From an uncultured Roseburia sp. (GTDB taxonomy: Bacteria; Bacillota; Clostridia; Lachnospirales; Lachnospiraceae): a DNA stretch of 22,485 nt. Position 1 is the stretch's first letter. Each line of letters starts with the position of its first letter. The notes below the pieces were generated by a model, which saw only the letters and a list, made by a program, of their open reading frames with translations, had not been told where the DNA came from and did not search any database. Of the stretch, positions 1-8,700 are shown one piece after another. The position numbers and the translations under genes were made by a program. The DNA is taken from contig CAMENQ010000004.1 of assembly GCA_945928585.1 (NCBI GenBank), positions 1-22,485 on the forward strand, read 5' to 3'.

Positions 1-1183
1 GAAATGCATACATAAAATATGCTATAACATGACCATATATTGTGACAGAACTAATATCTAAAAAAAGTATTGAAAATATAAGGCTTATACATAAGAACCT
101 TTTATTCTTATTCTTCTGTTTAATACTTCCAACTATCAATATTACCGGTATTGAATAATACATTACAAATCCAACAATACCCATACTAACCAAAATTTCC
201 AAATAATTATTATGGCAATAATATCCGTAACCCGCCAATGAAGCAAATGCATTCCATCCCCACCCTAATATAGGTTTTTGAGTAAACATTCTCCATGCAT
301 CTCCCATCATCTCTACTCGTTTTGTTGTAGATTCATCTATAATTGCCGACTCCGGCAATACAGCATCAGGAACTATTCCCAATTCATTCAGCGCATCCAA
401 AATTCTATATCCCATAACATTATACAGCAATGGTATTTTAAAAACAGCAATTCCTATTATCAACAATACAACTGCAAATATTGCAAAATTACGTATACTT
501 TTTAAGCCTATCCGGAAGAAATAGAATATCATAGGTATAACAATCAATATTAATCCTTTTTTTGATCCACTCAAAAAGGTTACTATTATTTGCATCACAT
601 AAACATATACCAACCTAAATTTTTTTTCTATAAAAACTAAGTAAAATGTAACAATAGCTAATATGCCAAAGAAATATGCTATTGTAGTTGCATTAATTCC
701 AGATATCAAGCCAAACCTGTATCTTATATATCCTTTTGTTATTTCAGAATAATTAAGTACAAATGTTGGCAGTTCCTGAATAGCTATATAAATAATGCTT
801 ATCACTGATGTACATTCTACAACATATCCAACAAAATCATAAATTCCTGTTCTATTATTTTTCATAAAATAATAGATAGATATAACGCATACACACATAA
901 GCAAAAAATATTTTACGCTAAATCCACCCTTATATGGAGATATCGTACTATTAATCATTAGCAGCAAAAATACAAGCACAAGCCATAAATCATATATGTC
1001 CAGCAGTGCTTTTTTTTCTGTTATCAGCATATAAATAACATATCCAAAGCTTATTATTGCTATACACATATATATAATTACTGTGTTGCTGCTTGTTAAG
1101 CATATGCTGGAAAAAAGCAGCAACGAAGTAAGAGCTGCCGGAATATATTTCTTATAGTCTATATCCTTCAAAAAAAAACGCAT
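1..1183 (-). CDS. Wzy-like O-antigen/exopolysaccharide polymerase or ligase (3' end missing)
   Basis: The frame stays open from ATG 1183 to the left edge (about 394 codons), so the C-terminus lies outside the window. The product is strongly hydrophobic with many membrane helices, as expected for an inner-membrane protein that polymerises or transfers lipid-linked oligosaccharides. A Wzy_C-type loop lies near codons 295-325: it reads ILGWGWNAF, then a GYGYYCHNNYLE segment with the conserved His-Asn, followed by a hydrophobic helix. This loop is typical of the O-antigen ligase/polymerase superfamily. A GGAGG ribosome site precedes the ATG. It is the last visible gene of the polysaccharide operon, 22 nt after a GT4 glycosyltransferase. 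Polymerase versus ligase cannot be decided from sequence alone; polymerase is favoured by the operon context. Confidence 0.8.
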   Translation of the reverse strand, partial: MRFFLKDIDYKKYIPAALTSLLLFSSICLTSSNTVIIYMCIAIISFGYVIYMLITEKKALLDIYDLWLVLVFLLLMINSTISPYKGGFSVKYFLLMCVCVISIYYFMKNNRTGIYDFVGYVVECTSVISIIYIAIQELPTFVLNYSEITKGYIRYRFGLISGINATTIAYFFGILAIVTFYLVFIEKKFRLVYVYVMQIIVTFLSGSKKGLILIVIPMIFYFFRIGLKSIRNFAIFAVVLLIIGIAVFKIPLLYNVMGYRILDALNELGIVPDAVLPESAIIDESTTKRVEMMGDAWRMFTQKPILGWGWNAFASLAGYGYYCHNNYLEILVSMGIVGFVMYYSIPVILIVGSIKQKNKNKRFLCISLIFSILFLDISSVTIYGHVIAYFMYAF

Positions 1184-1205
1184 ATTTTTCCTCCTATATC
1201 TGCCG

Positions 1206-2291
1206 CTATTGCTTAGCAATGTGATTAATGTAATTCCCCCAATCTGTAAATATCTTTTCCTTTGAATGAGATTTACATATTTCCTTCTCCTTAAGACACA
1301 TATCTATATCGTACTTGTCTAAAAGCTGTGACATATATTCCTTTAATTGTTCTATATCATCGTTTTTAAACAGATATCCGTTTTCACCATTTTTTATGAG
1401 TTCTCTCGGTCCTCCGCACGGACAATCCGAGCATATTACAGGTATACCCAGACACATGGCCTCTATTAATGCATTTGGCATTCCTTCATAATTAGATGTC
1501 ATTACAAATAACCTTGAACCGTAAATTCTGTCCAGAACATCCTTATAGGTTCCCTTTAAAATAATTCTCTTTTCCATGCCAAGCTCTTTTATAAGACTCT
1601 CCAAATCAGCTTTTAAAGGTCCATCACCATATATCTCTAAAGTATAATCCTTATAATTATCGCTTATTTCTGCAAACGCTTTTATAAGCAGCCTTTGATT
1701 CTTCTGCGGATTTAACCGTCCTACGGTAACAACTCTGTTATCCGGATTTTCTACTATATCATAATCGTCATATTTTATATATGTAGGATTATGTATAACT
1801 ATAGATTTTTCCTTAATTCTGTCAGTAAAATAATCCCGAGCGTCTCTTGTTTGAAAAACAATACCATCTATATGCTTAACAAGAATTTTCCTCATAAATT
1901 TTGCTGCTTTTCCATATTCTCTATCCGGATCATTTCTCTCTGAATATATAGCTTTAATATTTTTCATAATTATTGATGGCAAAGCATAAAACAACGGATG
2001 AAGAAAAAAGCTAATAATAATATCCGGCTTGTATTTTTTTATCATACGCCTTGTATTGGCATATATTTGAAAATGTGTATATAGCTTACTTTTCTTTATT
2101 ACTTCATTTCCCTCATACTTAACCTTATCCGATATATCATATGCCTTGTCATCACCCTCAACAGATGCCAACACTACATCATATTCCTTCTCTGCCAACC
2201 AATTTGCTAAATTAACTATTGATTTTTCAGCTCCCCCAAACACATTGCCGCCTTTATTTTTACCAAGACATGCTAATAATAATATCCTCAT
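1206..2291 (-). CDS. Glycosyltransferase family 4 (GT-B fold)
   Basis: About 361 residues in the usual two-Rossmann-domain layout. The N-terminus (MRILLLACLG, then a Gly-rich GGNVFGGAE loop) is the acceptor domain. The C-terminal half has VGRLNPQKNQ and the E-x7-E signature EGMPNALIE, which contacts the nucleotide-sugar donor in retaining GT4 enzymes. It probably adds a sugar to the lipid-linked repeat unit at the cytoplasmic membrane face. The frame can be extended upstream to 2315, but the ATG at 2291 has GGAGG four bases before it and leaves a 14-nt gap to the preceding gene, so I take it as the start. Donor and acceptor cannot be inferred. Confidence 0.88.
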   Translation of the reverse strand: MRILLLACLGKNKGGNVFGGAEKSIVNLANWLAEKEYDVVLASVEGDDKAYDISDKVKYEGNEVIKKSKLYTHFQIYANTRRMIKKYKPDIIISFFLHPLFYALPSIIMKNIKAIYSERNDPDREYGKAAKFMRKILVKHIDGIVFQTRDARDYFTDRIKEKSIVIHNPTYIKYDDYDIVENPDNRVVTVGRLNPQKNQRLLIKAFAEISDNYKDYTLEIYGDGPLKADLESLIKELGMEKRIILKGTYKDVLDRIYGSRLFVMTSNYEGMPNALIEAMCLGIPVICSDCPCGGPRELIKNGENGYLFKNDDIEQLKEYMSQLLDKYDIDMCLKEKEICKSHSKEKIFTDWGNYINHIAKQ

Positions 2292-2305
2292 TTTGCCTCC
2301 ATCTA

Positions 2306-3412
2306 TTATTTGCAAGCAGCTAAATAAAAATCAACTAATTTAACTGCCTCAAATTTTATATCATATCCCTTTTCTTTAACTATCTCCGTTGTATTTCTAT
2401 TTTCCGCAGGCTTTATATCAATTATTTTATCTGCCCACTCTTTACTGCTTCTATGTAATGATATATATATGGCTTCAACAAGTCCTGCTTCTTTTGTTAT
2501 AGTGTCACTAAATACACAGGGAAGTCCTGCTGCCTGTGCCTCTACACCAGCTAACGATAATCCCTCATATATTGAAGGCTGTGCAAAAATATCCATTGAA
2601 CTGTATATATTGCATACATCTGTTCTTTTTCCGCCAAATACAATATTATTCTCAAGACCAAGCATTTTGCTTTTATCTCTTAGCTTTTGCTCCAGAGACC
2701 CCTCACCAATTAATAATAGCTTGTAATTTTTGTTTCTTTTTATCAGCTCCTCTAATATTTCCAATAGGAATCCTTGATTTTTGGTTTCCTCCAATCTTCC
2801 CACTGTTCCTATAACAATATCTGTCTCATTTATGCCAAACAATTCTCTGTACTTTTTTCGATTTTCTTCGCTGTATTTGTATTTGTCCACATCAATAGCA
2901 TTATGAACCAATTTATATTTTTTTTCTTCAACCACTGTTTTTCCATAATATTGAACAGCAGCTTCCTCGGAGCATGCTACCTTGTAATCACACATTTTCT
3001 TTGAGAAGAAGCATAATACTCTGTTTCTAAATGCTGATTTTTTGGTCTCTCCAAACTTTGTGGAATGAACATGTATAATTGCAGCAGAAACACCATTCTT
3101 TTTAGCTGCGGGTATAAACAATGGTGCAAGGAATACCTCATGTATATGTAACACATTATATTCACTCTTATGCTGTCTGAAAAACTCATGTATCTCTTTT
3201 CTGCAGCCCAAGGAAATACCCGGTCTGTTTATTTTATATATTCTGCCTCCCAAGGAGGTTATCTCATCCCTAAAGGTATTTGTCTCAAATTCATCAAAAT
3301 ATAAAAAATCAAACTGTATTTTATTTCTGTCAATATTCCTGTAATAATTCATTATTACATTCATTATTCCGTTACTGACACGTATATTTGACACAAGGTG
3401 TAATACTCTCAT
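2306..3412 (-). CDS. Glycosyltransferase family 4, EpsF/CapM-like
   Basis: 368 residues. The N-terminus MRVLHLVSNI...NGIMNVIMNYYR resembles EpsF-type exopolysaccharide glycosyltransferases. The second domain carries VGRLEETKNQ, LLLIGEGSLE and the E-x7-E motif EGLSLAGVE, with a following AAGLPCVFSD segment. These are the GT4 nucleotide-sugar binding elements. It is a cytosolic or membrane-associated enzyme that extends the polysaccharide repeat. It sits between a GT2 gene (18-nt gap) and another GT4 gene (14-nt gap), co-directional with both. Sugar specificity is unknown. No truncation or frame disruption is seen. Confidence 0.88.
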   Translation of the reverse strand: MRVLHLVSNIRVSNGIMNVIMNYYRNIDRNKIQFDFLYFDEFETNTFRDEITSLGGRIYKINRPGISLGCRKEIHEFFRQHKSEYNVLHIHEVFLAPLFIPAAKKNGVSAAIIHVHSTKFGETKKSAFRNRVLCFFSKKMCDYKVACSEEAAVQYYGKTVVEEKKYKLVHNAIDVDKYKYSEENRKKYRELFGINETDIVIGTVGRLEETKNQGFLLEILEELIKRNKNYKLLLIGEGSLEQKLRDKSKMLGLENNIVFGGKRTDVCNIYSSMDIFAQPSIYEGLSLAGVEAQAAGLPCVFSDTITKEAGLVEAIYISLHRSSKEWADKIIDIKPAENRNTTEIVKEKGYDIKFEAVKLVDFYLAACK

Positions 3413-3430
3413 ACTAATTTATCCCCTAAA

Positions 3431-4180
3431 TCACTTTATTTTAAATACCTTTAAAAAGCCCCAATATGCAACATGAAAGCTTGACCTAAGTACACCAAGA
3501 TGTTCTATTTCACGGTACAACTTCCAATGATATTTAACTAAACTAAACTTATTACTTGATATTGAATTGTTTCTTATCCTGTATTCCATAAGTATCTCAT
3601 TTAGTCCATATATATATTGTTCTTTTTTTAACATCTGCAACCACAATGCATCATCATTTCTTTTTCTAATATCCGGTACCTTGAATTTCCCCATACTGTC
3701 TACATTATAAACAACCGTGGAATTACCTACCGGACAATCTAATAACAGACGATTATAATTTGTTTTAGGAATACACTTAATTACCTTTCCTAATTTATTG
3801 TTTTTTTCATCTATCTGTTCATATGAAGTGCATGAAAAATTAATATTATTCTTTTCCATAAACTTCAACTGCTTCTCAAGCTTATTACTAATCCACAAAT
3901 CGTCACTATCAAGAAACGCCATATAATTTCCTTTCGCTATTTCCATTGCCTTTGTTCTTGCTACAGCAGCTCCTGAATTATGCTCTAACTTGTAATATTT
4001 TATACGGTTATCCGAAGCAGCATATTTTTTTACAATCTCCTCTGTATTATCAGTTGACATATCATCTACTATAATCATCTCCCAGTTAGCATACGTCTGG
4101 TCTATTACTGATTTTATAGTGTCTTCTATATAAGCTCCACAATTATACGTTGGAGTTATCACTGATACCAATTTATTCAT
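3431..4180 (-). CDS. Glycosyltransferase family 2 (GT-A fold)
   Basis: About 249 residues. The N-terminus VSVITPTYNCGAYIEDTIKS and IIVDDMSTDNT are the GT2 nucleotide-binding elements. FLDSDDLW at about residues 89-96 holds the metal/donor-binding DxD. Lengths near 250 with no C-terminal membrane helix are usual for soluble inverting GT2 enzymes of capsule and EPS loci. An ATG two codons upstream (4186) is only two or three bases from the AGGA ribosome site, whereas the ATG at 4180 has normal spacing of about 8, so 4180 is preferred. It lies directly after the initiating sugar transferase, so it may add the second or a side sugar. Confidence 0.88.
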   Translation of the reverse strand: MNKLVSVITPTYNCGAYIEDTIKSVIDQTYANWEMIIVDDMSTDNTEEIVKKYAASDNRIKYYKLEHNSGAAVARTKAMEIAKGNYMAFLDSDDLWISNKLEKQLKFMEKNNINFSCTSYEQIDEKNNKLGKVIKCIPKTNYNRLLLDCPVGNSTVVYNVDSMGKFKVPDIRKRNDDALWLQMLKKEQYIYGLNEILMEYRIRNNSISSNKFSLVKYHWKLYREIEHLGVLRSSFHVAYWGFLKVFKIK

Positions 4181-4218
4181 AATCATTGTCCTCGCTGTAT
4201 GTTTTTTACATTTCCAAT

Positions 4219-4902
4219 TTAAAAAACCGCCTTTATTGTCTTAAATAAAATCTTTATTTCCTTTAAGAAACTAAATTCTCTGATTCCTTTAAGGTTCCAT
4301 ACCATTTTTCCCGGTAGCACCTCTTTGACATAAACTTCATCTACATTAGCTGCGTCGCTTAATAATTTATCCTCATCCTTGTACTCAATACTTGCCTCAG
4401 ACGTTACACCAGCCGGAAGCAAAAGTGTTGCATACATCTCCGGTACATACTGCTTCACATATCTTGGTACTTCCGGTCTTGTTCCCACAAAACTCATCTC
4501 CCCCTTAAATATATTTATAAGTTGTGGCAATTCATCTAGTCTGACCTTACGAATTTTCTCTCCAACTCTTGTAACTCTCATATCATTTTGTGAGGTTACC
4601 TGACTGCCCAATGCTTCTGCGTTCTCCACCATTGTTCTAAACTTAAATATCTTAAACTGCCTGCCATAGGTTGTTATTCTTACCTGCCTGAAAAAAACCG
4701 GACCTTTACTGTCCAGTTTAATCCATATAGAAAGAATAATTATTACCGGTGAAAGTAGGATAAATAAAACCATCGACATCAGCACATCAAATATTCGTTT
4801 TAAAATCAGGCTAAGTTTCTTCTTTGACAGGCTGTCATAGTATGGTTTTACTTCTTCACTTCTCATATAATCAGGCAACTTATCCCATGACTTAAGCATC
4901 AT
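4219..4902 (-). CDS. PglC-like polyprenol-phosphate phosphoglycosyl transferase (initiating sugar transferase)
   Basis: 227 residues, close to the minimal monotopic catalytic core of PglC-type enzymes, which move a sugar-1-phosphate from UDP-sugar to undecaprenyl phosphate. A re-entrant hydrophobic helix runs about 35-61 with the helix-breaking Ser-Pro at 51-52. KLDSKGPVFFRQ (62-73), FKIFKFRTM (83-91), the catalytic Asp-Glu pair in RLDELPQL (D123/E124) and FVGTRPEVPRYV (138-149) follow. The C-terminal third lacks the PGITGLWQVSGR signature of WbaP-type proteins. It reads PAGVTSEASIEYKDEDKLL instead, a variant associated in my memory with loci making 4-amino sugars. ATG overlaps the aminotransferase stop (ATGA), so translation is probably coupled; a TAAGGAGG site lies 10 nt upstream. 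Confidence 0.88.
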   Translation of the reverse strand: MMLKSWDKLPDYMRSEEVKPYYDSLSKKKLSLILKRIFDVLMSMVLFILLSPVIIILSIWIKLDSKGPVFFRQVRITTYGRQFKIFKFRTMVENAEALGSQVTSQNDMRVTRVGEKIRKVRLDELPQLINIFKGEMSFVGTRPEVPRYVKQYVPEMYATLLLPAGVTSEASIEYKDEDKLLSDAANVDEVYVKEVLPGKMVWNLKGIREFSFLKEIKILFKTIKAVF

Positions 4903-6119
4903 GTACCTGTTACCTCCTTAACCGCTGTCTCAAATACTTCTATTACATACCTTATATCATCGTCGGAAAGCTTTGTATTTAACGGAAGTGAAATTTCATT
5001 TTCGTATTGTCTGTATGCATTAGGATAATCTTTTATATCAAATCCTATTTGTTTATAAGCAGTCATCATTGGAAGCGGCTTGTAATGAACATTTGTTGCC
5101 ACACCCTTCTCTGCCATATTATTTATTATTCCGTTTCTCTTTTCATTATCAATTCCGGGAATTCTTGTAAGATATAAGTGTCCACTTGAGACATTTCCAT
5201 CTGCAAAATGAACAAGTCTATTCACTCCCAACTTGTTACATACCGCATCATAGCTTTCTATAATCTCTTTTCTTCTGTCAAGCAGTTCTTTATATCTGTC
5301 AAGCTGTATCATCCCGATTGATGCCATAATATCTGTCATATTACATTTGTAACCTGTTGATACTATATCATATTCCCATGCTCCAAGCTTAGTTTTCGCC
5401 AAGGCATCTTTTGATTGGCCATGAAGTGAATACAGCATAAACTGCTTATATAATTCATCTTCATCTACTCCTTCTATATGTTTCCAGGTAAGTGCTCCAC
5501 CTTCTGCAGTGGTAAGATTTTTTACTGCATGGAATGAAAAACTTGTAAAGTCTGCCACACTTCCTGCCTTCTTTCCATTTTTTGATGCACCAAAGGCATG
5601 AGCACCATCTGCAACTATAATAATTCTGCCAATGGCTTTTTGTATATCATTTGATGGTTTAAATATGTTTTTCTTCCGCTCGACTATATCAAATATTCTG
5701 TCATAGTCGCACATAACTCCGCCTATATCTACAGGTATTATAACCTTCGTTTTTTCTGTTATGGCATTTTCCAGTGCATCATAATCCATCTGAAAAGACT
5801 CTTTAGCCGTATCCACCAAGACAAGTTTCGCCCCAATATGACATACCGGACTTGCTGAAGCTGTATATGTGTATGCACTTGTAATTACTTCATCACCATC
5901 CCCTATTCCAAGCACTCTTAATATTCCCTCCAAGCATGCTGTCGCAGAATTTAAACATACTGCTTTATCAACGTCACAATATGCTGCTATTCTTTTCTCA
6001 AATTCCTTAGTTCTTGGTCCTGTTGTAATCCATCCTGATTTTAATGCCTCAGCAACTGCATTAACCTCCTTATCGGTGATATCCGGTGGAGAAAATGGTA
6101 TATTTCTTAATTCATCCAT
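4899..6119 (-). CDS. DegT/DnrJ/EryC1/StrS-family PLP-dependent sugar aminotransferase
   Basis: 406 residues, slightly longer than the family norm of about 370-400. It should convert a nucleotide-linked 4-keto-6-deoxy sugar to the 4-amino sugar using glutamate and PLP. Visible family elements are the N-terminal FSPPDITDKEV and SGWITTGPRTKEFE, LNSATACLE (57-64), PVDIGGVMCD (129-138), the PLP-ring Asp in ADGAHAFGA (D171, H174), and the PLP-anchoring Lys in SFSFHAVKN (K200). It follows the PglF-like dehydratase by 46 nt and overlaps the phosphoglycosyl transferase by 4 nt, so the three form a sugar-making and sugar-loading unit. The best functional parallels are PglE and WcfR/PseC-type enzymes. 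The exact product stereochemistry cannot be read from the sequence. Confidence 0.9.
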   Translation of the reverse strand: MDELRNIPFSPPDITDKEVNAVAEALKSGWITTGPRTKEFEKRIAAYCDVDKAVCLNSATACLEGILRVLGIGDGDEVITSAYTYTASASPVCHIGAKLVLVDTAKESFQMDYDALENAITEKTKVIIPVDIGGVMCDYDRIFDIVERKKNIFKPSNDIQKAIGRIIIVADGAHAFGASKNGKKAGSVADFTSFSFHAVKNLTTAEGGALTWKHIEGVDEDELYKQFMLYSLHGQSKDALAKTKLGAWEYDIVSTGYKCNMTDIMASIGMIQLDRYKELLDRRKEIIESYDAVCNKLGVNRLVHFADGNVSSGHLYLTRIPGIDNEKRNGIINNMAEKGVATNVHYKPLPMMTAYKQIGFDIKDYPNAYRQYENEISLPLNTKLSDDDIRYVIEVFETAVKEVTGT

Positions 6120-6165
6120 TTTATATATTTACTTCCTTTCAGTCTGTCTGACTATATTTTTATTT

Positions 6166-8019
6166 TTAATTTTTCTCAACATAGGTAGGAACTAACTTTT
6201 TTACTGCTTCCTTTATATCTTCGTCATCTCTTTCACATATGTTCTTGAGTTCTGAGAGATCTCTCATAAATTTCTCATAGTCCATCTCTATAGGTCGTCC
6301 TATGTGTATCAAATGATTTTGTGTTTCTTTAAGCCCTTCTTCCTTCATGAGCATTTCTTCATAAAGCTTTTCTCCCGGTCTCAGACCTGTGTATTCTATC
6401 TTTATATCTATATCCGGTTCAAGCCCCGACAACCTAATAAGGTTTCTCGCTAATGTATCAATCTTTACAGGTTCTCCCATATCCAGGACAAAAATTTCTC
6501 CTCCCTTAGCATATGTTTCCGCCTGAAGTACAAGAGATACCGCCTCCGGTATAGTCATAAAATACCTTACAATATCTTTATGTGTTACAGTCACAGGGCC
6601 TCCCTCCGCTATCTGCTTTTTAAAAAGCGGAATAACTGAGCCATTGCTTCCTAATACATTTCCAAATCTTACCGCCACATATTCTGTGTCAAACTGTGTA
6701 TTCATACACTGTACTATCATTTCACACAATCTTTTTGAGGCTCCCATAATATTAGTTGGATTAACCGCCTTATCTGTAGAGATAAGAACAAATCTTTTAG
6801 CTCCGTATCTTCCTGCTGCCGAGGCAGTTTTATATGTTCCAAATACATTATTCTTTATAGCTTCGTTTGGACTATCCTCCATCAGTGGCACATGTTTGTG
6901 TGCTGCTGCATGAAAGACAATTTCAGGCTTGTACTGTTTAAAAATACCTTCTATTCTGTGAGTATTTCTTACTGAACCTATAAGCACCTTTAAATTAAGC
7001 TTATCACCATATTTACGCTTAAGCTCCTGCTGTATGTCATATGCATTATTCTCATATATATCAAGTATAATAAGCTGCTTGGGATTATATGCTGCAATCT
7101 GTCTACACAATTCACTTCCTATAGAGCCACCTCCCCCTGTAACCAGCACTATCTTATTTTCTATACTGTCATTAATTTCTGTCATATCAACTTGTACTGT
7201 GTCTCTGCCCAAAAGGTCTTCTATCTGAACTTCCTTAAATTTAGATATGGATACATCCCCATTTACCAGTTGATATATTCCCGGAAGTTTCATTACTTTT
7301 TTTCCGGTTTCATTACATATGGTAAGTATTTCTTTTAGTTCCCTTGCTGCAACTGATGGCATCGCAACATATATTTCATCTATGTCATATCTTTTAACAA
7401 GCTTAGGTATATCGTGACGAGCACCACATATCTCTATGCCTTGAAGATATTTTCCATGTTTTGTATAGTTATCATCCACAAAACAACGAACTTTTTTTCT
7501 TAAAAAATCGGATGTTTTTATTTCCTTTGCAAGAAGCAGTCCTGCCTGACCTGCGCCTACTATCATTACATTAGTATTTACACTTATTCTGCTACTTTTT
7601 ATCATTCGAAGCAGTCTATATCCAAACCTAAGTCCCAAAAGACATCCAAACAAAAGTATACTGTAAATAATCGAATAACTTTTAGGCATATTCATTCCGA
7701 ATACATAATATACAAATAACACTTGTATTAAAAATGATGTAATAACCGCTTTTATAATATTAATAAACTCTGCAACACTTGCATAGCTCCAAACACTTTT
7801 ATATAGCTTGCAGAACCATAATACAGTCATTATAGCAATGGTATTAAAAGCCGCATATTTTGCAATATTGTCCAAATACTCATATGGAATATCACTATAC
7901 TTAAAATCAAATCTTATAAGCAATGCAAATAATGAACACATATTTATTGAAATGACATCCAGCAAAATAAGCGTTATAAACCTAATTTTATACCCTTTGC
8001 TTTTCCATAGTTCTTTCAT
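6166..8019 (-). CDS. PglF/CapD-like membrane-bound NDP-sugar 4,6-dehydratase
   Basis: 617 residues. Four hydrophobic helices occupy about 12-132. Next comes a CoA-binding/Rossmann-like domain starting VMIVGAGQAG (151-160), then a short-chain dehydrogenase domain with TGGGGSIGSE (294-303). The active site reads STDK (414-417) followed by PTNIMGASKR. Met425 occupies the position where most family members have the catalytic Tyr, and Lys429 follows. This Thr-Asp-Lys plus Met arrangement is the one reported for PglF, which makes UDP-4-keto-6-deoxy-GlcNAc. First gene of the polysaccharide operon. The predicted promoter at 8165-8193 leaves a leader of about 140 nt. An epimerase-like alternative (CapD) is less likely given the adjacent aminotransferase. 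Confidence 0.9.
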   Translation of the reverse strand: MKELWKSKGYKIRFITLILLDVISINMCSLFALLIRFDFKYSDIPYEYLDNIAKYAAFNTIAIMTVLWFCKLYKSVWSYASVAEFINIIKAVITSFLIQVLFVYYVFGMNMPKSYSIIYSILLFGCLLGLRFGYRLLRMIKSSRISVNTNVMIVGAGQAGLLLAKEIKTSDFLRKKVRCFVDDNYTKHGKYLQGIEICGARHDIPKLVKRYDIDEIYVAMPSVAARELKEILTICNETGKKVMKLPGIYQLVNGDVSISKFKEVQIEDLLGRDTVQVDMTEINDSIENKIVLVTGGGGSIGSELCRQIAAYNPKQLIILDIYENNAYDIQQELKRKYGDKLNLKVLIGSVRNTHRIEGIFKQYKPEIVFHAAAHKHVPLMEDSPNEAIKNNVFGTYKTASAAGRYGAKRFVLISTDKAVNPTNIMGASKRLCEMIVQCMNTQFDTEYVAVRFGNVLGSNGSVIPLFKKQIAEGGPVTVTHKDIVRYFMTIPEAVSLVLQAETYAKGGEIFVLDMGEPVKIDTLARNLIRLSGLEPDIDIKIEYTGLRPGEKLYEEMLMKEEGLKETQNHLIHIGRPIEMDYEKFMRDLSELKNICERDDEDIKEAVKKLVPTYVEKN

Positions 8020-8096
8020 TTTTTCATCCTTATTTTATGGATATTTTACCTATCCATATTGTCGCCTTTCTTTTTGCAATTTCCATATCTGTTAAT

Positions 8097-8148
8097 GTGT
8101 TAACACGCAAGTAATTTCATAAAATCCAACTGTTTTTTACAAAAACAG
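8097..8148 (-). promoter_or_regulatory. Leader elements of the polysaccharide operon: 10-bp palindrome and short hairpin
   Basis: Between the predicted promoter and the first polysaccharide gene there is a perfect palindrome GTGTTAACAC (8097-8106) and a short A/U-rich stem (CTGTTTTT 8130-8137 pairing with AAAAACAG 8141-8148, 3-nt loop). The hairpin is not followed by a clean U-run in the direction of transcription, so it is not a convincing terminator. The palindrome may be an operator; no regulator in the window can be matched to it. The rest of 8020-8290 holds no supported gene. Confidence 0.3.
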
Positions 8149-8164
8149 CCATTAATCCTTACAA

Positions 8165-8193
8165 ATTATACTATACTTTCTTTTAAAAGTAAA
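8165..8193 (-). promoter_or_regulatory. Predicted sigma-A promoter of the polysaccharide operon
   Basis: On the minus strand, TTTACT (8188-8193) is separated by exactly 17 nt from a perfect TATAAT (8165-8170). It points toward the PglF-like gene and is the only good promoter seen between it and the transposase remnant. The -35 box matches four of six consensus positions. Confidence 0.5.
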
Positions 8194-8289
8194 TATTCTT
8201 TTTGCTTGAGTTTCCGCATTTTTATCCACAACCCCTGTTTTTACGGATATATATAATAATACACAACTTTCAAAAAATGTCAAAAATAC

Positions 8290-8388
8290 AAGGAATCCAA
8301 ATCCTTTTTGATGTAAAATAAAGTTGCAACACAAAAATCTCACTAAACAAAAAGAAAGGGGATTCCTTATGACTTATTTTACATCAAA
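8290..8388. repeat. Two interleaved inverted repeats (A-B-A'-B') around the transposase start
   Basis: Arm A AAGGAATCC (8290-8298) is the exact reverse complement of A' GGATTCCTT (8360-8368). Arm B, the 15-mer TTTGATGTAAAATAA (8307-8321), is the exact reverse complement of B' TTATTTTACATCAAA (8374-8388). The order A-B-A'-B' means the two stems cannot nest; they are either mutually exclusive or form a pseudoknot in RNA. A' lies in the ribosome-binding region and touches the transposase ATG (8369); B' covers the first codons. Pairing in a long read-through transcript would hide the start site, a known strategy of several insertion sequences against transcription from outside. Confidence 0.65.
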
Positions 8389-8700
8389 TACCTACACTTT
8401 GAAACGAAAAATTTTAACTTTTACAAATAAAATTTCCAAAAAACTTTCAAAACCCGAAAGAAAATTTACTGCAGATTTGACCTACGGCATGTTAGCTTCC
8501 GGAAGTTGTCTGTTGACCGACATTTGTGATCAGCTTCACGAACCTTCAAAAAAAATAAATATTGTTGATCGTTTATCCAGACTCCTTGAAAAAGGTACCC
8601 CTGCATCCGCAGCCTCTGCTTACCTACATCAAGTTAAAAAATGGGTGCCTGCTGAACCTGTAATTCACATTGATGACAGTGATGTTGTTAAACCGAACGC
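8369..8700 (+). pseudogene. 5' fragment of an IS4-like DDE transposase
   Basis: From ATG 8369, preceded by AAAGGGG, the frame encodes about 110 residues beginning MTYFTSNTYTLKRK. It includes a helical DNA-binding-type region and HIDDSDVVKP, which looks like the first catalytic-Asp segment of IS4-superfamily DDE transposases. Similarity stops just after this motif, at about 8700. The frame then continues to 8833 only as the antisense of an unrelated minus-strand gene. The remaining catalytic two-thirds and the right end of the element are missing, so this copy cannot move by itself. The exact IS family is not identified. The left end probably lies near or upstream of the repeats at 8290. Confidence 0.6.

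Noticed and set aside
8222..8230. TTATCCACA, a perfect DnaA-box consensus
   Set aside because: A single copy without a cluster, AT-rich unwinding region or dnaA/dnaN genes nearby; one 9-mer in 22 kb is plausible by chance.
8152..8343. 63-codon minus-strand frame upstream of the polysaccharide operon
   Set aside because: It overlaps the predicted promoter and the transposase repeat region and shows no family resemblance; treated as chance.
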